NCBI GenBank assembly: GCA_900318855.1
Contig: ONMG01000226.1
Location: 1-11,825 of the forward strand
Direction of reading: 5' to 3'
DNA from: an uncultured Prevotella sp.
GTDB taxonomy: Bacteria; Bacteroidota; Bacteroidia; Bacteroidales; Bacteroidaceae
DNA: 11,825 nucleotides
A program made the position numbers and the translations under genes. How positions within the stretch are numbered: position 1 is the stretch's first letter; each line of letters begins with the position of its first letter. Below the pieces are notes generated by a model, which made no database searches, was not told the origin of the DNA, and worked only from the letters and a program-made list of their open reading frames with translations. Shown here piece after piece: positions 6,701 to 11,825 of this stretch.

Positions 6701-8551
6701 ATGCACAGATTACTTACCTCGCTTTTGTTGTGCCTCGCCTTAGGCGCACACGCTCAAGGAATACTCGTTGAAGCTGAAGGATTCGAACATCCAGGGGGAT
6801 GGAAGGTTGACCAACAGTTCATGGACAACATGGGGTCACCATACTTAATTGCTCACGGACTGGGTAACGCCGTTGATGATGCGACGACCACCGTAAACGT
6901 GAACACAACCGGAATCTATAAGGTGTATGTCCGAACCTATAACTGGACTGCCCCCTGGTATAAAGGGAAAGGTCCCGGCAGATTCTGCCTGCTCATCAAT
7001 GGCCATCGTATCGGGGGAGTCTTAGGATGCGAGGGCTCTTCCTGGGAATGGCAGCAGGCTGGAGAAATCCATCTGAAGGCGGGACGGGCTATATTGAGAC
7101 TCCACGATCTAACGGGCTTCGACGGCCGATGCGACGCCATCTACCTGACACAGGATGCTTCCACTCCTCCACCTGCTCACGGAAAGCAACTTGCTGCCTT
7201 AAGGCGGCAGCTGCATCATCTGCCAGCGACACCTCCTTCAGCGGGAGCGTTCGATCTGGTCGTGGTGGGTGGCGGCATCGCCGGCATGAGTGCTGCTACT
7301 GCTGCTGCCCGACTGGGTTGCAAGGTGGCACTCATCCACGACAGGCCAGTAGTAGGCGGCAACAACAGTTCTGAAGTACGCGTGCATCTCGGAGGCAGAA
7401 TAGAGGCCGCGCCCTATAGACATCTCGGCGACCTGCAGAAGGAATTTGGCCCTGTGCAAGGCGGGAATGCGCAGCCCGCGTCTAACTATGAGGACGACAA
7501 GAAGATGAATTGGATTACTTCACAGAAGAACCTACAGCTGTTTGCCAACTATCATGTCACTGCGGTCGAGAAACAAGGGAGCCACATCTCTGCAGTTACG
7601 GCTACGAATATCGTTACGGGCGAAGAGCTGCGATTCGAAGCTCCCCTCTTCGCAGACTGCACTGGCGATGGAAATGTCGGCTATCTGGCAGGAGCTGACT
7701 ATCGCATGGGGCGCGAAGGCTCGGATGAGTTCATGGAGCACCTTGCACCAAAGAAGGCTGATGCCATGACAATGGGCGCATCCGTACAATGGTATTCCGT
7801 CGCGACCAATCATCCGGCACGCTTTCCACTGTTCGAATACGGGATGACGTTCAACGACTCAACCTGCCAGCGGGTGGACATGGGAGAATGGACGTGGGAA
7901 ACAGGTATGAACTTCAATCAGATGACCGACTTTGAGCGCATTCGCGACTATGGCATGTTGGTTGTCTACTCCAACTGGAGCTATCTGAAGAACCATCTAC
8001 GCGACAGTGCCTATCGCAACCGCAAACTGGACTGGGTTGCTTACATCGCAGGCAAGCGAGAATCACGTCGACTGCTCGGCGACTATATCCTCAGCGAGCA
8101 AGACATCGTGAAGCAGATCGTTCACGAGGATGCCTCCTTCACGACCACTTGGTCTATAGACCTCCACCGTCCCGACTCACTTAATGCGGTTCAATTCCCA
8201 GGAGAGCCCTTCAAGGCTGTCACCACCCACCATCTGATTCATCCTTATGCCGTACCTTACCGATGCCTGTACTCGCGCAACATCGACAATCTCTTCATGG
8301 CTGGGCGCGACATTAGTGTTACCCACGTTGCCTTAGGTACGATACGTGTGATGCGCACAACAGGAATGATGGGCGAAGTCGTGGGTATGGCAAGTGCTAT
8401 CTGCACCCAAAAGAAAGTGAAGCCTCGGGAAGTGTACTGGCACTACCTGCCGGAGCTGAAGCTACTGATGAGCAAGGGCATCGGGCTCCCCCTTCCCAAC
8501 AACCAAACCTACAACTTAGGTGGCACCTTAGGAGAGGTTCAGACCAAATGA
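6701..8551 (+). CDS. Secreted FAD-dependent oxidoreductase with N-terminal beta-sandwich domain
   Basis: This 616-residue protein has a signal peptide (residues 1-18, cut at AHA before Gln19), so it acts in the periplasm or outside the cell. Residues about 20-155 form a carbohydrate-binding-like beta-sandwich (LVEAEGFEHPGGWKVDQQF, then IYKVYVRTYNW, then LTGFDGRCDAIYLT). From about 183 comes an FAD_oxidored-type flavoprotein: dinucleotide-binding motif VVVGGGIAGMSAA (GGGIAG at 190-195), VVGGNNSSEVRVHLGG, LFADCTGDGNVGYLAGA, and the C-terminal FAD-contact block FMAGRDISVTHVALGTIRVMRTTGMMGE. Relatives are often labelled 'xanthan lyase' or 'FAD-dependent oxidoreductase'; I see no evidence of lyase activity, and the substrate is unknown, perhaps a sugar or glycan. 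The ATG at 6701 is preferred because it begins the signal peptide; it lies 22 nt after the previous stop, so the two genes are probably co-transcribed. Confidence 0.88.
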   Translation: MHRLLTSLLLCLALGAHAQGILVEAEGFEHPGGWKVDQQFMDNMGSPYLIAHGLGNAVDDATTTVNVNTTGIYKVYVRTYNWTAPWYKGKGPGRFCLLINGHRIGGVLGCEGSSWEWQQAGEIHLKAGRAILRLHDLTGFDGRCDAIYLTQDASTPPPAHGKQLAALRRQLHHLPATPPSAGAFDLVVVGGGIAGMSAATAAARLGCKVALIHDRPVVGGNNSSEVRVHLGGRIEAAPYRHLGDLQKEFGPVQGGNAQPASNYEDDKKMNWITSQKNLQLFANYHVTAVEKQGSHISAVTATNIVTGEELRFEAPLFADCTGDGNVGYLAGADYRMGREGSDEFMEHLAPKKADAMTMGASVQWYSVATNHPARFPLFEYGMTFNDSTCQRVDMGEWTWETGMNFNQMTDFERIRDYGMLVVYSNWSYLKNHLRDSAYRNRKLDWVAYIAGKRESRRLLGDYILSEQDIVKQIVHEDASFTTTWSIDLHRPDSLNAVQFPGEPFKAVTTHHLIHPYAVPYRCLYSRNIDNLFMAGRDISVTHVALGTIRVMRTTGMMGEVVGMASAICTQKKVKPREVYWHYLPELKLLMSKGIGLPLPNNQTYNLGGTLGEVQTK

Positions 8552-8911
8552 AGCTGGACTGTCGGCGTCCAAAGAGGGTACAAGGCATAGAACAGACCTG
8601 AAGATAAAAATCTGTCAAGCTCTGTGCATAGATGCTCGTGGGCCCCTACCTCCACATAGTGTGGCACAGAATATCGACGACTCTGCAAACAGCCTATGGC
8701 TGAGGAACTGATGTGCACTCTCACGGAGACTTCTCTAAGATATCCCGCGCTGCAGGTCCAAGCGTGTGTCCCGCCGGGGCACTCGTCCCACTCAAGGCTG
8801 CCATCGACCACGGACTTTTTTCAATAAGCCCATATTGTCTCACCTTTTATTCTACCTCGTTCAATATTTTAGCAAAAAAATAATAAAACAATTCTCTGCC
8901 GACGGCAATTA
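8552..8911. other. Hairpin-rich non-coding region
   Basis: No coding sequence is supported on either strand. On the + strand there are several small perfect or near-perfect hairpins: TGGAC/GTCCA (8555-8571), TCTGTGC/GCACAGA (8621-8670) enclosing CCACA-TAG-TGTGG (8652-8664), CAGCC-TAT-GGCTG (8690-8702), CGCGCT/AGCGTG (8746-8766) and GTGTCCC-GCC-GGGGCAC (8766-8782). A run of six T at 8816-8821 follows, and the sequence then turns AT-rich. It could be the 3' leader and terminator region of the oxidoreductase transcript or a structured RNA; I do not recognise a known RNA family. Confidence 0.35.
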
Positions 8912-8943
8912 TTTGCCTGATTCAAATAATAGAGCTAACTTTG
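8912..8943 (+). promoter_or_regulatory. Bacteroidetes-type promoter for desulfoferrodoxin
   Basis: TTTG at 8912-8915, a 20-bp spacer and TAACTTTG at 8936-8943 match both consensus boxes. The start would be near 8950, leaving a leader of about 97 nt before the ATG at 9047. Confidence 0.8.
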
Positions 8944-9046
8944 TGGTGGTTGAGGGGCTACAGTGCGACAAGATGCTTTCTGCGTCCCTCTCACGATGCC
9001 CCATCACCAAACAACATTCAATAACCCTCAAATTAACAGTAACATT

Positions 9047-9415
9047 ATGGCAAAGAGAAACGAAGTATATAAATGCGAACAGTGCAACAACATTGTTGAA
9101 GTCATCGTACCCACCGACAACGAGCTATGCGGCTTCAAGCAGCTGAAGGAGAATACCACCGATGCAGCTACCGAAAAGCATGTCCCCGTGGTAGAGAAAA
9201 TCGAAGGCGGCTATCGCGTCACCGTAGGCGAGGTGGAGCATCCCATGACCGAGGCTCATTACATTCAGTTCATTGAACTCATCACCGACAACAATGAGGT
9301 ACTGCGCAAATACCTCACCCCCACCGACAAGCCTGTGGCTGAATTCAAGACCGACGCCAAGAATGTCTATGCCCGCGAGTACTGCAACCTCCATGGTCTG
9401 TGGCGTTCGAAATAA
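9047..9415 (+). CDS. dfx: Desulfoferrodoxin / superoxide reductase with incomplete centre I
   Basis: The 122-residue protein reduces superoxide to hydrogen peroxide without making oxygen, a strategy of anaerobes. The catalytic iron site (centre II) is complete: His45, His65, His71, Cys113 and His116 as ligands, with the conserved Glu43-Lys44 that aid catalysis (EKHVPVVEK, GEVEHPMTEAHYI, REYCNLHGLW). The N-terminal rubredoxin-like centre I normally needs CxxC plus a CC pair. Here Cys10 and Cys13 are present, but the pair is reduced to a single Cys28 (NELCGF), with Leu27 where the other Cys is expected. Centre I is thus likely absent or altered. The frame is open back to an ATG at 8963, but MAKRNEVYKCEQC from 9047 is the family's usual start. 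It faces ferritin across a shared terminator. Confidence 0.93.
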   Translation: MAKRNEVYKCEQCNNIVEVIVPTDNELCGFKQLKENTTDAATEKHVPVVEKIEGGYRVTVGEVEHPMTEAHYIQFIELITDNNEVLRKYLTPTDKPVAEFKTDAKNVYAREYCNLHGLWRSK

Positions 9416-9494
9416 CCATAGCCTACTACTTGGGCTGAGCGTAGTTATGGCTTTCCTTCGGGGAATCGCTTCTTAAGCCCTTAGCCGTTATCGC

Positions 9495-9530
9495 AAGAGG
9501 CCGGTCACTCAAGGAAGTGACCGGCCTCTT
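9495..9530. terminator. Bidirectional terminator between dfx and ferritin
   Basis: AAGAGGCCGGTCACT (9495-9509) and AGTGACCGGCCTCTT (9516-9530) form a perfect 15-bp GC-rich stem with a 6-nt loop. AATTT follows on the + strand. It lies between the converging dfx and ferritin genes and should end the dfx transcript, and perhaps both. Confidence 0.85.
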
Positions 9531-9559
9531 AATTTGTCTGCCAATCTCCAAGACCTGTA

Positions 9560-10081
9560 TTAGGCGTTGGTAGCCAACGGAGCAGCCTGCGTGTAAGTGC
9601 GTGCAGCAAGTTCCTTGTCAAGCATGTAGAGACCGTAGCCGTTGTCCTTAATCATCTTCAGGTTGTCGATGATGGTGCGGGCATTGTCCTCTTCTTCCAC
9701 CTGCTCGTCGATGAACCACTTCAGCATGCTCTGTGTGGCAAAGTCCTTCTCTTCCGTCGACAAGGCAAAGAGGTCGTTGATGAGCGAGGTAACCTTCTGC
9801 TCGTGGCTCAGAGTAGACTCAAAGACATCGAGAGGCGACTTCCACTCCGTGGGGACAGCATCGATAGGCTTCAGATTGACACGGCCATCACGCTGTACGA
9901 CATAGTTGAAGAATATCTTCGCATGGTCGGTCTCCTCCTGATACTGGATGTCGAACCAATGACCGAAGCCGGGCATATTGTTGGCATAGCAATAAGCCGA
10001 CATGGATAGATAAAGATAAGCCGACCACATTTCGGCATTAATCTGCGCATTGAGTGCGTCTTCTACTTTCTTTTTAAGCAT
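9560..10081 (-). CDS. ftnA: Ferritin (bacterial non-haem type)
   Basis: Ferritin oxidises Fe(II) and stores it as mineral inside a 24-subunit cytoplasmic shell. The 173-residue protein fits the four-helix bundle of bacterial FtnA. The ferroxidase centre is intact and numbers as in Escherichia coli FtnA: Glu17, Tyr24, Glu50, His53, Glu94 and Gln127, with the third-iron-site residues Glu49, Glu126 and Glu130 (motifs NAEMWSAYLYLS, YQEETDHAK, SHEQKV, DEQVEEEDNA). Lack of haem-ligand Met context and the Gln127/Glu130 pattern separate it from bacterioferritin. The ATG at 10081 gives the standard MLKKKVEDALNAQINAE start. It has its own promoter and converges on dfx, consistent with joint handling of iron and reactive oxygen. 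Confidence 0.96.
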   Translation of the reverse strand: MLKKKVEDALNAQINAEMWSAYLYLSMSAYCYANNMPGFGHWFDIQYQEETDHAKIFFNYVVQRDGRVNLKPIDAVPTEWKSPLDVFESTLSHEQKVTSLINDLFALSTEEKDFATQSMLKWFIDEQVEEEDNARTIIDNLKMIKDNGYGLYMLDKELAARTYTQAAPLATNA

Positions 10082-10116
10082 AGTTTCTCACTTTTATAAA
10101 AGGTTTCTTGCAATTG

Positions 10117-10159
10117 TATCTTTGACGCAAAGATAGCTAAAGCGTGGGAAATATCCAAG
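10117..10159 (-). promoter_or_regulatory. Ferritin promoter with an overlapping palindrome
   Basis: On the - strand, TTGG (complement of 10155-10158) is followed about 19 bp later by TATCTTTG (complement of 10128-10135), a full -7 match. The transcript would start near 10121, about 40 nt before the ATG. The -7 box is one arm of a perfect inverted repeat: TATCTTTG (10117-10124), ACG, CAAAGATA (10128-10135). The palindrome could be an operator over the start site. Confidence 0.65.
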
Positions 10160-10243
10160 AAAAAAAACGGTTTTTTCTCCTTACTTCGCCCATGCGTCAC
10201 CCTAAACAGCCTAAGAACTATAACTGATTGTGTAGGAAAAAGG

Positions 10244-10289
10244 TGACGAAAATCGCTGTCGCGTAAAATTGCACCTGCGGTGCATAAAA
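10244..10289 (+). repeat. Dispersed repeat, copy 2 (with internal hairpin)
   Basis: It starts TGACGAAAATCGCTGTCGCG, continues TAAAATTG and has the hairpin TGCACC-TGC-GGTGCA (10270-10284) followed by TAAAA. It is the counterpart of 3553-3596 in the opposite orientation, with one substitution in the first 28 bases. It sits in the non-coding gap between ferritin and the right-hand gene, about 85 bp upstream of the ferritin -33 box. Confidence 0.75.
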
Positions 10290-10377
10290 CAGCTGGCAAT
10301 AGACTTGTACGCAATAATAACATAGTCATGGGCATCATTGCGTCCATGTCTGGACTTCGTGGCATGCTAACATTAAT

Positions 10378-10415
10378 CCCCACTGCCTGTGGACTGTTGT
10401 CCGGCAGGTGTGGGG
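10378..10415 (-). terminator. Hairpin downstream of the right-edge gene
   Basis: Three stacked pairings: CCCCAC (10378-10383) with GTGGGG (10410-10415), TGCC (10384-10387) with GGCA (10403-10406), and GGAC (10391-10394) with GTCC (10399-10402), separated by 3-nt bulges. On the - strand ATTAATGTT follows. A second small hairpin, TGGCAAC/GTTGCCA (10424-10443), lies between it and the stop codon. Together they probably end transcription of the gene at the right edge. Confidence 0.55.
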
Positions 10416-10464
10416 ATGGATAGTGGCAACGGTTCGGTTGCCAAGGGTCAGCCTGATGATTGGA

Positions 10465-11825
10465 TTAGCGGGCATCCGACTTCACTGTGGTACGGCTTCC
10501 GTCGGAGAACGTCGTCACCTTCAGTCCAATACCGTGGGACGGTTGGCTGAGGCGGCGCCCAGAGAGGTCATAGTAGTCAGTGCGTACAGCCTTGCGGTTC
10601 TGGTTGCCTACCGACTGAATGTCAGTGGCTGTAGTGCTCCACCAGGCGATGGACGAGACACGTTCCTCACCGCCGCCCTTATAGACAGCCTGCACGCCCC
10701 AGCGCTTCACATTCGTGTCGTAGAAACTAACCGAGCGCTCTATCTGCTGATTGTCGCCTGGAAGTGCATAGGAGAAGAAGTTCTGATTGTCGATGTAGCT
10801 GAAGGGCACATCTGTCAGATTCGCCTTCAGCGACGTGTAGACAGAGGGTGTGAAAGTGTAGGGCTTATCGCCGTTGTCGGCATAGATGCGGTAGTAGCTT
10901 TTCGAGGGATCGAGGTAGTTGCCCTCAGCATCATATTTCTGAAGTAGGAAGGTCAGACCGCCGTAGGTGCCATCGTCCATGTTGGTTACTGCAAAGCTTT
11001 GCTCCGTATCGATGGTGGGCGTCTGAGGCACACGGGGCACATCGTTGAAGGCTGTCAGCGAAGGATTGAAGTAATAACCCAAGGCATATTGCAGCACGTC
11101 ACCGGCATTGATGATGATGACATTCTTGCTGTCGGTGGTCAGAGTGCGCTTCTCGGCATCGATATTGAATGTCAGCTTGGGAATCCATGTGCTGTAGTTT
11201 ATCTGCTGACCCTCGCGCTCATAGGTCTTGGCCATGAAGAACACGTGGTGAGTAACTTTCCAGTTAGCGCCAAGATATTGGCCCGAGGGGAACGACAGCT
11301 TGTTTCCCTCTTCGAGCGTGCCCACGATGACCTCTGTGGAGTCGTTGTTGTAGGGATTCAGCCAATAAGCCTTGGTGCCATCGAAGCCCATTTTCACCGT
11401 AGTGTTCTGTTGCTGGTCGAACTTGTTGGTAAAGTTCATCACGTAGTTTTGCAACTTCACACCGGCTGGCAGAGTGTTGGGCGTGTACTTCACAGCACCC
11501 ACCTTGATGTCGGTGTCGGCATAGCCCGTCCACTTCATTACACTGTCCATGAGTCCTAAGAAGTTGTCGTCAGTCATAATGAGCGAGTCGTTGCGCATCA
11601 CGAAGTTAAGCTCGCTCTTCACTGTGCCGTCGGCTAAGGTGTCGGCCTTGCAGAAGGTGGTACCATCCTCCTTTTCATACTCCTTTACCGGGAAGGCATA
11701 GAAGTAGGATGGCGACTCATTGCCTTCGTCATCGTACCTCACACCCACTCGAATCAACTGGGGCAGCTTGGCCACATAGCGGCCGTTGCCGGCCGGGTCG
11801 AGCTTCAGCCAGGAGCGGATGGGAA
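10465..11825 (-). CDS. Large secreted protein of unknown function, 5' end beyond the window
   Basis: The last 452 residues of a protein whose start is outside the window; the frame is open to position 11825, and the first internal candidate start (a GTG at 11775) is not the true one, since coding sequence (KLDPAGNGRYV) continues before it. I do not recognise a catalytic domain. The sequence is rich in beta-strand-like segments with many Asn, Asp, Thr and Tyr residues (TFNIDAEKRTL, YYRIYADNGDKPYTF, SVSFYDTNVKRWGVQAVYKG), typical of secreted Bacteroidales proteins. The C-terminus (TDIQSVGNQNRKA, then YYDLSGRRLSQPSHGIG, then TFSDGSRTTVKS) resembles the tail of the BspA-like protein at 325-3321 and short type IX-like sorting tails. 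It is likely exported; substrate and role are unknown. Confidence 0.75.
   Translation of the reverse strand, partial: PIRSWLKLDPAGNGRYVAKLPQLIRVGVRYDDEGNESPSYFYAFPVKEYEKEDGTTFCKADTLADGTVKSELNFVMRNDSLIMTDDNFLGLMDSVMKWTGYADTDIKVGAVKYTPNTLPAGVKLQNYVMNFTNKFDQQQNTTVKMGFDGTKAYWLNPYNNDSTEVIVGTLEEGNKLSFPSGQYLGANWKVTHHVFFMAKTYEREGQQINYSTWIPKLTFNIDAEKRTLTTDSKNVIIINAGDVLQYALGYYFNPSLTAFNDVPRVPQTPTIDTEQSFAVTNMDDGTYGGLTFLLQKYDAEGNYLDPSKSYYRIYADNGDKPYTFTPSVYTSLKANLTDVPFSYIDNQNFFSYALPGDNQQIERSVSFYDTNVKRWGVQAVYKGGGEERVSSIAWWSTTATDIQSVGNQNRKAVRTDYYDLSGRRLSQPSHGIGLKVTTFSDGSRTTVKSDAR

Noticed and set aside
8539..8811. 90-codon - strand reading frame downstream of the oxidoreductase.
   Set aside because: No promoter, no recognisable family, cysteine-rich and odd composition; overlaps the end of the oxidoreductase gene.
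8963..9046. 28-codon upstream extension of desulfoferrodoxin.
   Set aside because: The family begins at MAKRNEVYKC; the extension has no recognisable character and fits a leader.

Overview
The window looks like chromosome from a Bacteroidales bacterium, most likely Prevotella or a close relative. Three things support this. Several genes have the Bacteroidetes-type promoter (TTTG/TTGG near -33, about 20 bp, then TAnnTTTG at -7). There is a BspA-like leucine-rich-repeat surface protein with the N-terminal domain and C-terminal tail common in that group. There are also an ECF sigma factor, a secreted FAD oxidoreductase, a desulfoferrodoxin and a ferritin of the expected types. This rests on protein and promoter style only; there is no rRNA or other taxonomic marker.

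Layout, left to right. Positions 1-324 are non-coding and end in a strong promoter. Positions 325-3321 (+) encode a 998-residue secreted BspA-like protein, followed by a long hairpin. Positions 3432-3920 are a decayed or repeat-rich patch: the last 40 codons of an outer-membrane beta-barrel gene (- strand), a 44-bp dispersed repeat at its broken end, and a 126-bp nested inverted repeat. Then come an ECF sigma factor (-, no anti-sigma gene next to it) and malate dehydrogenase (-), separated by a clear terminator hairpin. Divergent from mdh is a two-gene + strand unit: a protein made only of the non-catalytic N-terminal domains of a Xaa-Pro aminopeptidase, then a secreted FAD-dependent oxidoreductase. 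About 390 bp of non-coding sequence with several hairpins follows. A superoxide reductase (+) and a ferritin (-) face each other across a bidirectional terminator. Upstream of ferritin lies a second copy of the dispersed repeat. The right end holds the 3' part of a large secreted protein (-) that runs off the window and carries the same kind of C-terminal tail as the BspA-like protein.

The desulfoferrodoxin and ferritin form a natural pair for oxygen and iron stress: one removes superoxide, the other stores iron that would otherwise feed radical chemistry. Malate dehydrogenase is housekeeping metabolism. The two secreted proteins at the window's ends appear to use the same export or anchoring signal.

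I do not see a clear new multi-gene system (no CRISPR, toxin-antitoxin, defence or phage genes). The most noteworthy items are the nested inverted repeat and its neighbouring dispersed repeat, the catalytic-domain-less aminopeptidase homologue, and the superoxide reductase that has lost part of its rubredoxin-like iron site.
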